NCBI GenBank assembly: GCA_963704815.1
Contig: CAVPHU010000010.1
Coordinates: forward strand, 434,001 to 498,000
Length of the DNA stretch: 64,000 nucleotides
Direction: 5' to 3'
Origin: DATKWD01 sp963704815
Lineage (GTDB): Bacteria > Actinomycetota > Acidimicrobiia > Acidimicrobiales > Salinilacustritrichaceae
In this document: piece after piece, positions 16,934-26,703 of the stretch
How the letters are laid out: each line of letters starts with the position of its first letter
Position numbering within the stretch: the first letter of the stretch is position 1
Program-made: the position numbers and the translations under genes
The notes under the pieces: generated by a model
Seen by the model: only the letters and a program-made list of their open reading frames with translations
What the model was told of the DNA's origin: nothing
Databases searched by the model: none

Positions 16934-18637
16934 ATGGCGACTGAACCCTGGGATGCGGTCGTCGTGGGCTCGGGCCCGGGTGGGCTGACCACCGCCGCCT
17001 GCCTCAGCGCAGCCGGGAAGAGGGTGCTGGTCGTCGAGCGGCACGACGTGGCCGGTGGGAACACGCAGGTGTTCCGGCGCCATCACGGCAACGACTGGTA
17101 CGAGTTCGACGTCGGCGTGCACTACATCGGCGAGTGCGGAGAAGGTGAGCTGTTCACCAACATCTTCGCCGGCCTCGGGCTAGGGGATCGGATGACGTTC
17201 CGGCCGATGGATCGCGACGGGTTCGACACGCTGCACTTCCCCGACTTCACGTTCCGGGTTCCCGCCGGCTGGGAGGAGTACCAGGAGCGGCTGGTCGCTC
17301 AGTTCCCCAACGACCGTGCGGGGATCGAGCGATGCATCACCGTGCTGCGCACCGTCGCCCAGGAGGCGCGGATGATGTTCGGCGAAGACCGTCCGACCTA
17401 CGACCGGTGGGCCATGCGACCGCTGTCCGACCTGTTCGACGAAGGCGAGCTGTCGCCGGAGGCTCGGGCAGTGCTCGACCACTGGTCCGGGCTGTATGCG
17501 GGTGGTCCGAAGCAGTCGGCCATCGTCATGCACGCCCAGATCATCAATCACTACATGAACGGGGCCTACTACCCCGAGGGCGGTGGGCAGATGATCGCCG
17601 CCCGGCTCGTGCAGGTCATCGAAGCATGCGGCGGCGAGGTACGCACGCTCTCGCCGGTCGACCGCATCACGATCGAGGACGGCCGCGCCACGGGAGTTCG
17701 GCTCGAGAACGGCGACGAGATCGTCGCCCCGATCATCGTGAGCAATGCCGACTACCGACGCACGATCGATCACCTGGTCGGGCACGATCACGTCGCACCC
17801 GGAACGGCGGCGTGGGCCGACGAGGCCGAGATGACGCTCGGTCTGGTGTGCACCTACGTCGTGGTCGACAAGCTCATCGACGGGCCGAACACCAACTACT
17901 TCGTGTTCGGCGACTATCGGACCGACGAGCTCTACGAGGAGCTCGACCGCGGCCGACTCCCCGACGAGGACGTGCCGTTCGCCTACGTCGCCATGGCGTC
18001 CCGCAAGGATCCGGGGAATCCCGAGCTGTGCCCACCCGGCCACACCAACTTCCAGATCATGACCCTGTCGCCCCGCGGCCACGAGTTCTGGGGTGTCGAG
18101 GACGGACCAGCCGAGGGTGGCTCGTACCGACGAAACGACACGTACCGCGAGCGCAAGGAACAGCTCACCGACCAGCTCATCAGCGCCGCCGAGTCGGTGC
18201 TCGGTCCGTTTCGCGACGACATCGTCCATGTCGAGACCGCGACGACGCTCTCGCACGAGCGCTACACCCACAGCACGGGCGGGACCAGCTACGGCTACAT
18301 GCACTCACCCGACCAGGTGGGCCACAACCGACCGTCCCATCGCACCGAGATCGACGGCCTGTGGGTGGTCGGCGCCAACACCGTGAGCGGGCACGGCATC
18401 GCCGGTGCCATGAGCGGCGGCGTGTCCTGCGCCGGCGACATCCTCGACCGCAACCTCATCGTCGAGTTCTTCCTCGGGCAACCGCTCCTCGAGACCGACC
18501 GGATCCCGCCGGATCCCGAGGACTTCGACCCGCTCGAGTTCTGCCGCGGCGAGAAGCTCCGCGCCAAGCGAGCCGACAAGGCCCGGTCGCTGCGCGAGCG
18601 GAGAAGATCGGCCGCACCGATTCCCACCCCGCGCTGA
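16934..18637 (+). CDS. CrtI/phytoene desaturase-like FAD oxidoreductase
   Basis: A 567-residue flavoprotein. The N-terminal FAD motif is VVVGSGPGGLTTAACLSAAG (about 10-29), followed by the ERHDVAGGNTQ loop. The C-terminal FAD contact WVVGANTVSGHGIAGAMSGG is also present. It resembles the retinol-saturase/CrtI-like branch. Whether it acts on a carotenoid is unknown: no crtB, crtE or crtY is in the window, so a link to retinal for the heliorhodopsin at 53.6 kb is speculative. An MBL-fold gene follows 15 bases downstream, suggesting co-transcription. Confidence 0.85.
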   Translation: MATEPWDAVVVGSGPGGLTTAACLSAAGKRVLVVERHDVAGGNTQVFRRHHGNDWYEFDVGVHYIGECGEGELFTNIFAGLGLGDRMTFRPMDRDGFDTLHFPDFTFRVPAGWEEYQERLVAQFPNDRAGIERCITVLRTVAQEARMMFGEDRPTYDRWAMRPLSDLFDEGELSPEARAVLDHWSGLYAGGPKQSAIVMHAQIINHYMNGAYYPEGGGQMIAARLVQVIEACGGEVRTLSPVDRITIEDGRATGVRLENGDEIVAPIIVSNADYRRTIDHLVGHDHVAPGTAAWADEAEMTLGLVCTYVVVDKLIDGPNTNYFVFGDYRTDELYEELDRGRLPDEDVPFAYVAMASRKDPGNPELCPPGHTNFQIMTLSPRGHEFWGVEDGPAEGGSYRRNDTYRERKEQLTDQLISAAESVLGPFRDDIVHVETATTLSHERYTHSTGGTSYGYMHSPDQVGHNRPSHRTEIDGLWVVGANTVSGHGIAGAMSGGVSCAGDILDRNLIVEFFLGQPLLETDRIPPDPEDFDPLEFCRGEKLRAKRADKARSLRERRRSAAPIPTPR

Positions 18638-18652
18638 AGGAAGGGCACATCG

Positions 18653-19915
18653 ATGAGTGACCAGAAGAAGTCGGCCGACATCCTGGTCGGTGCGCTGGCG
18701 GGACAGGTTCTGGGCGACGGTCTCGTGGTGCTGCCGGGGCAGGGGAACTCGTTGTCCATCGAGACCGATGCCGGGGTGGTGGTGATCGATTCGAGTGGTC
18801 CGCGCCACGCCGAGGGCATGATCGCCACCCTGCGCGAGCACACCGAGGCGCCGGTCCACGCCATCGTCTACAGCCACGGCCACCACGGCTACAACGCCGC
18901 CGTCGACGTGTGGCAGCGACACAACGCCCACCGGGGCGACCCGCCGCCGCGCCTCGTCGCCCACGAGAACCTGCTCGCCCGCCACCGGCGCTACCGCGAA
19001 ACCGACGAGCTCCAGCGCCGCATGGCGTCGATTCAGTTCCCGGCCAGGAACCCGGTCCCGCTGGACGTGCTGGCCCTGGGCATGACGCTGCATGACCCGA
19101 CCGAGACCTTCGGCGACCGCATGACCCTGGTCGACGGTGCCCGGCGGGTCGAACTGATCTGGGCTCCGTCCGAGGTCGACGATGCGCTCGCGGTGTGGCT
19201 TCCCGACGACGGCCTGCTCTTCGGTGGGGCGGCCACGCCGGGCTTCTCGATTCCCAACATCGGAACCCCGCTCCGGACCCAACGCTTCACCATCCGCTGG
19301 GCCGAGACCCTCGAACGCCTGGCCGCGCTCGGGGCGTCGCGTCTGGTGACCGAGTTCGGTCCGATGATCGAGGACGAGGCCGTCGAACATCAGCTGCTGG
19401 CGACGGCCGAGGCGCTTCGGTGGCTGCGCGACGAGGTCGTGCGCCGCATGAACGCGGGGATGAACGAGGTCGAGATCGTCAACGACATGACCTACCCGGA
19501 CCACCTCTTCGATCAGCCGTGGATGCTCCCGCTCTACGGCGCACCCGACTACATCGTGCGCGACCTCTATCGAGAAGAGAACGGCTGGTGGGACCGCAAC
19601 CCCACCACGTTGCATCCGGCGCCATCCGGCGAGGCCGCCGAGGCGGTGCGATCTGCGATCTCCGACCCGCGGGCAGTGCTCGAACGGGCCCGCACCCTCG
19701 CCGAGGCGGGCGACACCCAACTCGCCCTCCACGTCGTCGACATCCTCGCCCTCGGAACGGGCCGCGAGCCCGAGGTCGTCGAAGCGCGTGCGCTGAAGGC
19801 CGAGCTGTGCCGAACGAGGGCAGGCGAGGTCGACCCCTTCGTCTCCAAGTCGTGCTATCGGTCGACCGCTCGCCTCCTCGACGAAGGCCACGGCAGCTGG
19901 ACCCAGCTCAGCTGA
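18653..19915 (+). CDS. Alkylsulfatase-like metallo-beta-lactamase-fold protein with altered metal motif
   Basis: A 420-residue MBL-fold protein. After the fold's first strands the metal motif reads HGHHGYN (near residue 79) instead of HxHxDH, so the usual Asp is missing. The middle carries GWWDRNPTTLHP, very like the alkylsulfatase dimerisation-domain signature, and the C-terminal third is helical. This places it near SdsA1-type secondary-metabolite or alkyl sulfatases, with changed metal chemistry. GAAGGAAGGG precedes the ATG. It is probably co-transcribed with the CrtI-like gene. Confidence 0.8.
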   Translation: MSDQKKSADILVGALAGQVLGDGLVVLPGQGNSLSIETDAGVVVIDSSGPRHAEGMIATLREHTEAPVHAIVYSHGHHGYNAAVDVWQRHNAHRGDPPPRLVAHENLLARHRRYRETDELQRRMASIQFPARNPVPLDVLALGMTLHDPTETFGDRMTLVDGARRVELIWAPSEVDDALAVWLPDDGLLFGGAATPGFSIPNIGTPLRTQRFTIRWAETLERLAALGASRLVTEFGPMIEDEAVEHQLLATAEALRWLRDEVVRRMNAGMNEVEIVNDMTYPDHLFDQPWMLPLYGAPDYIVRDLYREENGWWDRNPTTLHPAPSGEAAEAVRSAISDPRAVLERARTLAEAGDTQLALHVVDILALGTGREPEVVEARALKAELCRTRAGEVDPFVSKSCYRSTARLLDEGHGSWTQLS

Positions 19916-20044
19916 GGACGGTTTCGTTCCCGGCCACGAGATCGTGGCGGATCATCGAGGCGCGGGTCCGCGGCCCTCGAGCGGCCCCGTGGCCAGCTGA
20001 GGCGGCGGTAACGTGGCGGTTTCGGTCGGCAACGGGAGACAACG

Positions 20045-21103
20045 ATGGAGGATCCGAAGCGCGTCGCCGCGCCAGCGGACCCGTCCGATGCCGTCTCCCG
20101 ACGGTTACGACTCCCTCGCAAGGCGCTGAACCGTGGCGGCGCACTCCTCGTCACCGCGATCTCGCTCTACTTCGTCGGGCCGAGCGTCCTCGAGGTGTTC
20201 TCGTCGTGGGATCAGGTCTCGGTCATCAGTCCCGCGTGGATCGTGCTCACGGCCGCGTGCCAGGTCGCCGCCTTCGCGTTCCTCTGGGCGCTCCAACGGC
20301 TGGTCCTGCGCACGACCCGCTGGGTTCCGGTGATCACCTCGCAACTGGCCGGCAACGCCTTCAGCCGCATCCTCCCCGGAGGACCGGCCACCGGGGCCGC
20401 CGCCCAGTTCCGGCTGCTCCGGAGTGCAGGCATCAAGACGGCCACCGCGAGTTCGGGCATGACAGCGGCCGGACTGTTGCAGTTGGGCACGACCCTCGCG
20501 CTGCCGCTCATCGCCTTGCCGGCGGTCCTGATCGGCGGCCCGGCTCCCGAGAGCCTGCTGAACGCGGCATGGATCGGTGCAGCGTTCTTCGTCGTGCTCC
20601 TGCTGATCGCAGTCGCCGTGATCGCCGACGACCGCATCCTCACCTGGGTCGGGCGCGGCGTCGATGGGCTCAAACGCAAGATCGGGCGCCCGCCCGACGA
20701 CGCGGCCACCGAGGTCCTCCTGACCGAGCGCAACGAACTGAAGACGGCGCTCGGCGAGGGCTGGCGCCGAGCCACGCTGTACGCGGTCGGCCGGGCCGCG
20801 TTCGACTTCTTCACGTTGCTCGCGGCGCTGGCCGCCTTCGGCTCGGACGCCCGGCCGTCCCTCGTCCTCCTGGCCTTCGCGAGCGCGCTGTTGTTGGGAA
20901 TGATCCCGCTGACGCCGGGCGGGCTGGGGTTCGTCGAAGCCGGTCTGACCGGCATGCTGACCCTTGCCGGCGTCTCGGCCGCCGACGCGGTGAGCGTTGC
21001 CCTCGTCTACCGGCTCATGTCGTTCTGGCTCCCCATTCCGGCGGGATTGGTCGCCGCGATCATCCATCAACGTCGCTACGGATCCACCCCGCTGCCGGCC
21101 TGA
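20045..21103 (+). CDS. Flippase-like integral membrane protein (LPG synthase TM / UPF0104 type)
   Basis: A 352-residue polytopic membrane protein, with about eight hydrophobic segments between residues 30 and 345. The family hallmark near the C-terminus is LTPGGLGFVEAGL, as in the transmembrane domain of lysylphosphatidylglycerol synthases and AglD-like proteins. The soluble synthase domain is absent. A flippase or lipid-handling role is inferred. GGGAG precedes the ATG. It lies just upstream of the ole genes, on the same strand but 98 bases away, so a functional link is possible but unproven. Confidence 0.82.
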   Translation: MEDPKRVAAPADPSDAVSRRLRLPRKALNRGGALLVTAISLYFVGPSVLEVFSSWDQVSVISPAWIVLTAACQVAAFAFLWALQRLVLRTTRWVPVITSQLAGNAFSRILPGGPATGAAAQFRLLRSAGIKTATASSGMTAAGLLQLGTTLALPLIALPAVLIGGPAPESLLNAAWIGAAFFVVLLLIAVAVIADDRILTWVGRGVDGLKRKIGRPPDDAATEVLLTERNELKTALGEGWRRATLYAVGRAAFDFFTLLAALAAFGSDARPSLVLLAFASALLLGMIPLTPGGLGFVEAGLTGMLTLAGVSAADAVSVALVYRLMSFWLPIPAGLVAAIIHQRRYGSTPLPA

Positions 21104-21162
21104 GGAGCCGACGCTGAGGGCCTCTCTCGACGGGGGTGGGGGGCGATCGCACTCCCGGCCCG

Positions 21163-21168
21163 TAGGAT
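21163..21168 (+). promoter_or_regulatory. -10 hexamer TAGGAT before oleA
   Basis: TAGGAT fits TAnnnT and would give a leader of about 27 bases before the oleA ATG. No convincing -35 is visible. Confidence 0.4.
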
Positions 21169-21201
21169 GTGGGGTCACCAGCGCACAGCCGATCGGCCAC
21201 C

Positions 21202-22224
21202 ATGAACCACAACGCTCACTTCCGGCTCGAGAACGTCGGCATCGTCTCGCTCGAGGCATGCGAAGCGCCGATCGTCGTCACCTCCGCCGAGGTCGATGAA
21301 CGATTGCGACCGTTCTACGAGCGGACCGACGGCAAGCCCGGTCTGCTCGAATCCCTTGCAGGGATCCGCGAGCGGCGCATGTGGCCCGAAGACGTCTCGT
21401 TCACTGACGCCGCAGCGCTCGCGGGCGAAGAAGCCATCGTCGCCTCGGGCGTCGATCGTTCACGCATCGGCCTGCTGATCGACACGAGTGTGTGCCGCGC
21501 CCGGCTCGAACCGTCGAGCGCGGTCTCGGTCCACGACCGGCTCGGCCTGGCGTCCACCTGCCTGAACTTCGATCTGGTCAACGCCTGCCTCGGGTTCGTG
21601 AACGCCATGCAAGTGGCAGGCGTGATGATCGACGCCGGCCACGTCGACTACGCGCTGATCGTCGACGGCGAAGGCACGCGCGAGGTGTACGACAACACGA
21701 TCAACCGGCTCAACGAGACCGGAGAGGGTCTGCCCGACATCATCGCCAACTTCGCAACGCTCACGTTGGGGTCGGGTTCCGCCGCCATGGTCCTGGGTCG
21801 CCATTCCGAGAACCCTGGCTCACATCGGGTGGTCGGCGGGTTCTTCCGAGCTGCCACCCAGCATCACGAGTTGTGCGTCGGCGGACTCGAAGGCATGACC
21901 ACCGACACCCGAGGGCTGCTCGACGCGGGCACCGAACTCGTCAAGATCGCCTGGTCCGAAGCCGGTGCCGGCGACACGTGGGGCGGCCGAGATCGCTACA
22001 TCCTCCATCAGGTCTCCGAGGTCCACACCGACGCGGTGCTCGCCGTGCTCGACATCGACCCCGACAAGGTCCCCAAGACCTTCCCCCACTACGGGAACAT
22101 CGGCCCCGCGGCCATCCCGATCACCCTTGCCTCGGTCGCCGACTCCCTCGCGCCCGGCGACTCGGTGCTGTGCCTCGGCATCGGCTCGGGTCTGAACGCA
22201 GGCCTCATCGAACTCGAGTGGTAG
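21202..22224 (+). CDS. oleA: OleA: acyl-CoA head-to-head condensing thiolase
   Basis: A 340-residue thiolase-superfamily enzyme. The triad is complete: Cys129 in VNACLGF, His269 in ILHQVSEVH and Asn299 in YGNIGPAA. Glu103 in LEPSSA precedes Cys129 by 26 residues, the same spacing as the Glu117/Cys143 pair of Xanthomonas OleA, which sets OleA apart from FabH. OleA condenses two fatty acyl-CoAs to a 2-alkyl-3-ketoacid. The next gene starts within its stop codon region (GTG 22218), so the genes are translationally coupled. The order oleA-oleBC-oleD makes this assignment strong. Confidence 0.92.
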   Translation: MNHNAHFRLENVGIVSLEACEAPIVVTSAEVDERLRPFYERTDGKPGLLESLAGIRERRMWPEDVSFTDAAALAGEEAIVASGVDRSRIGLLIDTSVCRARLEPSSAVSVHDRLGLASTCLNFDLVNACLGFVNAMQVAGVMIDAGHVDYALIVDGEGTREVYDNTINRLNETGEGLPDIIANFATLTLGSGSAAMVLGRHSENPGSHRVVGGFFRAATQHHELCVGGLEGMTTDTRGLLDAGTELVKIAWSEAGAGDTWGGRDRYILHQVSEVHTDAVLAVLDIDPDKVPKTFPHYGNIGPAAIPITLASVADSLAPGDSVLCLGIGSGLNAGLIELEW

Positions 22225-24768
22225 CCGAGCCTCCCGCGGCGGCTGCGCAGCTGCCACCCCGCGGCATCGAGGGTCTCGACCCGGCGTGGTCGACGCTGGT
22301 TCACGTTCCCGCCACCGACGGGGTGGGTCGTACGTGGCACGTCCTCGACAACGGGGTCGCGGACCCCGAGCTCACCCTGCTGTGTGTGCACGGGAACCCG
22401 TCGTGGTCGTTCCTGTTCCGCAACCTGCTGGCCGAGGCACCCGAGGGCGTTCGGGTGGTCGCCGTCGATCAGCTCGAGATGGGGTACTCCGAACGGTCCG
22501 GCGTCATGCGTCGCCTGGCCACCCGGATCACCGATCTGGCTGAGCTGACCGACGAGATGGGCATCGACGGTCCGGTGATCACCGTCGCTCACGACTGGGG
22601 CGGACCCATCTCGCTCGGCTGGGCCCAGCGTCATCCGGACCAACTCGAGGGAGTGGTCCTCATGAACACCGCGGTGCACCAGCCCGCCGGGTCGCCCGCA
22701 CCGAGCGTGATCCGCATCGTGCGATCGAAGCCGCTGCTGAGGGCGATGACGGTCGCCTCGACCGGATTCATCCGTGGCGCGTTCGACATGTCGCGGCCGC
22801 GACCTTCGCGTGCGATCCGGGAGGGGTTCCTCGCGCCCTGACCGCTCCGCCGATCGACGCAAGGCGATCGGTGAGTTCGTCGCTGACATCCCGCTCTCGC
22901 CCGAGCACCCCAGCGCAAGGGCACTCGACGACATCGCGAGCGGCCTCGACGACCTGGCCGACACACCGACCCTGCTGCTGTGGGGGGCGAAGGATCTGGT
23001 CTTCTCGGACCTCTACCTGCACGATCTCGAGCGTCGCCTCCCGCATGCCGACGTGCATCGCTACCCCAATGCCTCCCACTTCGTGTCCGAGGACGTCGAC
23101 GCCGTCGGAGCGATCGTCGACTGGATCGGCTCTCGTCCGGCCACGGAAGCCATCTCCCGCCGCGACCGTCTCTCCTCGTTGCCCGAGACGCATGCCGACC
23201 TCGGAGACGAGCTCGCCGTCGCCGAGATGAACGATGGGTCGCGAGGGGTCGAGTTCGCCGAGTTCGATCGGCTCGTCCAGAGCACCGCCGCCGGCTTCGA
23301 CCTCGCCGGCATTCGTGCCGGCGAGCGGGTGGCGCTCATGGTCCCGCCAGGAGTCGACCTCGCGGTCGTGCTCTACGCCTGCTGGCGACTGGGGGCCGTG
23401 GTCGTGCTCGTCGACTCGGGTCTCGGCCCCGCTGGGATGCATGCGGCGATCAAGGCTGCGGCCCCCGATCATCTCGTCGGCGTTCCCAGGGCGCTCCTCG
23501 CCGCTCGGGCGCTGCGCTGGCCTGGTCGACGGTTCTCCACCGTCGCCCTCTCGGCGAGTCGCACGCGCGTCCTCGGCGTGACCGACGATCTCGCGTCGAT
23601 CCGGGTGTCCGGTGGCACGTTCAGCGCGGTGCCGAGACAGGACGACGTGGCGGCAGTGGTGTTCACGTCCGGGTCGACGGGGCCGTCGAAGGGAGTCGTC
23701 TACACCCATGGTCGACTCGAGGCACAGCGCGACGTCCTCACCCGCCTCTTCGGCATCACGACCGACGACCGCTTGGTCGCGGCGTTCGCTCCCTTCGCGC
23801 TCTACGGGCCGGCCATGGGCATCTCGTCGGTCGTTCCGGACATGGACGTGGCTGCGCCCGGCACCCTCACGGCTCAGGCACTCGGGGACGCTGCGGTGCG
23901 CTGCGACGCAACCATGGTCTTCGCCTCACCGGCCGCCCTGGCCAACGTCGTGCGGACCGCAGACCAGCTCACCGCCCGTCACCGGGAGGCGTTCGAGCAG
24001 GTCCGCATCGTGTTGTCGGCGGGTGCGCCGGTCCGGCCGTCGTTGCTCCGTGCCGCAGCCGACCTGTTCCCGAACGTGTCGGCTCACACCCCCTACGGGA
24101 TGACCGAGTGCCTGCCGGTCGCGAGCATCAGCCTCGACGCGATCGAGATGGCGACCGGCGGCGACGGTGTGTGTGTCGGTCCACCCGTCGACGGCGTCGA
24201 GGTGAGGATCAGCTCGCTCGACGACCTCGGACGGGCCACCGGCGAGCTCACCGATGCAGCCGAGGTCCTGGGTGAGGTGGTCGTCCGGGCGGCCCACGCC
24301 CGCGAGGGCTACGACCGGTTGTGGCACACCGAGTTCGCCGCGTCGCAACCTGTGGGGTGGCACCGTTCGGGCGACGTCGGTCACCTCGACACCGACGGTC
24401 GCCTCTGGATCGGCGGCCGCCTCGGCCACGTGATCACGACCGCCGCTGGGCCCGTGGCCCCGGTGCGGCTCGAGCAGGCGATCGAGGCACTCCCGGGTGT
24501 CGAACTCGCTGCGGCGGTCGGGGTGGGCCCCGCGGGTGCCCAGCAGGTGGTCGCCGTGATCGAGCCCTCACCTCGTCTCGGGTCGCCCCGACCAGCTCCG
24601 ATCGAGGTCGTCGATGCCGTGCGCGCCGCCGTCGACGAGGCGGTGGTGGCGGTCTTCGAGGTTCCCGAGTTGCCCGTCGACCGACGGCACAACTCCAAGA
24701 TCGATCGGACCCGCATCGCGGCATGGGCCGGCGACGCCCTCGGCGGCGGTCGGCTCGGCAAGCCGTGA
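22218..24768 (+). CDS. oleBC: OleBC fusion: beta-lactone decarboxylase plus beta-lactone synthetase (one frameshift)
   Basis: OleB part: haloalkane-dehalogenase fold with HGNPSW and nucleophile Asp126 in AHDWGG. OleC part: AMP-forming ligase with FTSGSTGPSKG, TPYGMTE, the HRSGD motif and a C-terminal Lys in RRHNSK. OleC cyclises the beta-hydroxyacid to a beta-lactone and OleB decarboxylates this to a cis-olefin. Fusion of the two is typical of actinobacteria. The reading frame breaks at CCC TGA (22836-22841): frame 1 stops, while the +1 frame continues without loss of homology. Removing one C restores exactly 849 codons. This is a sequencing insertion, a real mutation or, less likely, +1 slippage. 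GTG 22218 overlaps the oleA stop; oleD overlaps its end. Confidence 0.85.
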
Positions 24769-25748
24769 GAGTTCTGGTCACCGGCGGCTCGAGCATGATC
24801 GGTCGGCACACGGTCGCTCGCCTGTCGGCCAGAGGTGATGCCGTCACGACACTGCAACGCAACCCTGGGACCGACCTCGGCGAGGCGGGTCCCGTCGAGG
24901 TCCTCGGCTCGGTGTGCGACCCCGAAGTGCTCGAGCGTGCGTGCCGGCGACAGGACGCCGTCGTCCACCTCGCGGCAAAGGTCGGGGTCACCGGTCGCTG
25001 GGCCGAGTACGAGGCGACCAACGTGCAGGGGACCTCGTTGCTGATCGACGCGGCTCGCCACGCGGGCGTGCGTGCCTTCGTCCACGTGTCGACTCCATCG
25101 GTCGCCCATTCGGGCGGCTCGCTCATCGGCGCCGGAACGACCCCAGCCGATCCCGAGGCGACGCGTGGCCACTACGCGACGAGCAAGGCCATGGCCGAGC
25201 TCCTCGCGCTGGACGCCACGTCGACAGCCATGCCGATCGTGGCCATCCGGCCCCATCTGGTCTGGGGACCCGGCGACACCCAGTTGATCGGGCGCATCGT
25301 CGAGCGAGCCCGGCAAGGTCGCCTCGCCTTCGTCGGGTCGGGAACGGCACTGATCGACACGACCTACGTCGACAACGCCGCCGACGTGCTCGTCGCCGCC
25401 GTCGACCGTGCCGACCAGGTCGCCGGCCGGGCCTTCGTGGTGTCCAACGGTGAGCCGAGGACCGTGCACGAGCTCGTGACCCGCATCCTGGCTGCTGCCG
25501 GGGTCGACGCCGCACCCCGCCACGTGCCGACCCGACTCGCCGTGGTGGGCGGATCGGTGGCCGAACGGGTCTGGGAACGGACCGGGCGCGCCGACGACCC
25601 GCCCATGACCCGGTTCCTGGCCGAGCAGCTGTCGACTGCGCACTGGTTCGATCAACGGGAGATCCGGGCGGCGCTGGATTGGGCGCCGTCGGTGCCGCTT
25701 GCCGAAGGCTTCGACCGCCTGGCGGCCTGGTTCGACCGCGAAGCCTGA
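24765..25748 (+). CDS. oleD: OleD: NADPH-dependent 2-alkyl-3-ketoacid reductase
   Basis: A 327-residue extended short-chain dehydrogenase. It opens with VLVTGGSSMIGRH, the nucleotide-binding GxxxxxG variant. A catalytic Ser near 110 and YATSK supply the Tyr and Lys. OleD reduces the 3-keto group made by OleA before OleC closes the lactone. The GTG start overlaps the oleC stop as GTGA. It is the last gene of the ole operon; a short GC hairpin follows. Confidence 0.9.
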   Translation: MRVLVTGGSSMIGRHTVARLSARGDAVTTLQRNPGTDLGEAGPVEVLGSVCDPEVLERACRRQDAVVHLAAKVGVTGRWAEYEATNVQGTSLLIDAARHAGVRAFVHVSTPSVAHSGGSLIGAGTTPADPEATRGHYATSKAMAELLALDATSTAMPIVAIRPHLVWGPGDTQLIGRIVERARQGRLAFVGSGTALIDTTYVDNAADVLVAAVDRADQVAGRAFVVSNGEPRTVHELVTRILAAAGVDAAPRHVPTRLAVVGGSVAERVWERTGRADDPPMTRFLAEQLSTAHWFDQREIRAALDWAPSVPLAEGFDRLAAWFDREA

Positions 25749-25755
25749 AGGTCAC

Positions 25756-25774
25756 CGGCCGCAAGGCGCGGCCG
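25756..25774 (+). terminator. Hairpin after the ole operon
   Basis: Seven-bp GC-only stem (CGGCCGC, loop AAGGC, GCGGCCG) starting 8 bases after the oleD stop. No T-run follows, so the evidence is structural only. Confidence 0.4.
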
Positions 25775-25854
25775 CAGTATCTTGCGCCCACGCGCCATCG
25801 AGGCCACTCGGTCCGGCCGCGGAACTCTCCGACCCCACCCACTTCTGGAGCGAC

Positions 25855-26694
25855 ATGAGCGACCTGCCCGGCGGCCCGGCCGATTCCCCCGAGCCCGGCA
25901 CCGACCCGACCACCGTCCAACCCGCGGCCGAGCAGCCAGATGCCGGTGCCGACGGGTCGGGTTCGTCCCGCCCGCCATGGCTCATTCCGTTGCTGATCGT
26001 GCTCGCGATCGTCGCGGGCGGGTTGGTCTTCGCCCTCGTGTCGTCCTCCGACGACGACAACGACTGCGACGGCGACGATGTGGCCGCTGCAGAGGTCGCT
26101 CTGGCGGAAGCCGAGATCCGCGTGTTGCAGCAGGACCTCACCGATCTCGGGTACTACTCGTGTGCCGTGAACGGCATCTACAACCAGCAGACCGTCGATG
26201 CCGTCAAGGAGCTCCAGACCGAGCTCGGCGTGACCGCCGACGGGATCGTCGGACCCGAGACGCTGGCCGCCATCGCCGAACTGCTCGCCGGGGGGTCGAC
26301 GTCCTCCTCCTCGTCGTCATCGTCGACTGCGCCGTCGGAGACCACCTCGACCACCCAGGGTTCGACCACGCCGCCCGAGAGCACCCCTGAGGTCGAACTG
26401 ACCGTCGACGGCGGTCCGACCTGGACTTTCGAGGTCACCCGTTGTGACAGCCCGTCCGAGAGCACCGTGACCCTCACCGGTGAGACGGCCGATGGCGGCG
26501 ACGTGGTCGAACTCGAACTCGAAGCCGAGGACGGCGAGGGCACGATCGTGGTGTCCGGTGGCGACGAGGCCGAGGGAACCGTCGACAGCGTGCAGGTCGG
26601 CGACACGGGCGCCATCACGGCGTCGGGCGATCTCGCGCCGTCCGACGACAGCGCCGAGTCGGCCAGCTTTCGCCTCGAAGGGCAGTGCGCCTGA
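25855..26694 (+). CDS. Secreted or membrane-anchored peptidoglycan-binding protein
   Basis: A 279-residue protein. Residues 1-40 are Pro/Asp/Gly-rich and cytoplasmic; a transmembrane helix follows (about 43-63). Next is one peptidoglycan-binding type 1 domain (about 80-140) with the VLQQDLTDLGYYSCAVNGIY repeat and DGIVGPET. After it come a Ser/Thr/Pro linker with a run of eight Ser and a C-terminal beta-rich acidic domain with two Cys (about 200-279). It probably anchors to cell wall from a type II membrane topology. GGAG precedes ATG 25855. The C-terminal domain is not recognised. Confidence 0.75.
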   Translation: MSDLPGGPADSPEPGTDPTTVQPAAEQPDAGADGSGSSRPPWLIPLLIVLAIVAGGLVFALVSSSDDDNDCDGDDVAAAEVALAEAEIRVLQQDLTDLGYYSCAVNGIYNQQTVDAVKELQTELGVTADGIVGPETLAAIAELLAGGSTSSSSSSSSTAPSETTSTTQGSTTPPESTPEVELTVDGGPTWTFEVTRCDSPSESTVTLTGETADGGDVVELELEAEDGEGTIVVSGGDEAEGTVDSVQVGDTGAITASGDLAPSDDSAESASFRLEGQCA

Positions 26695-26703
26695 ACGGCC
26701 GGG

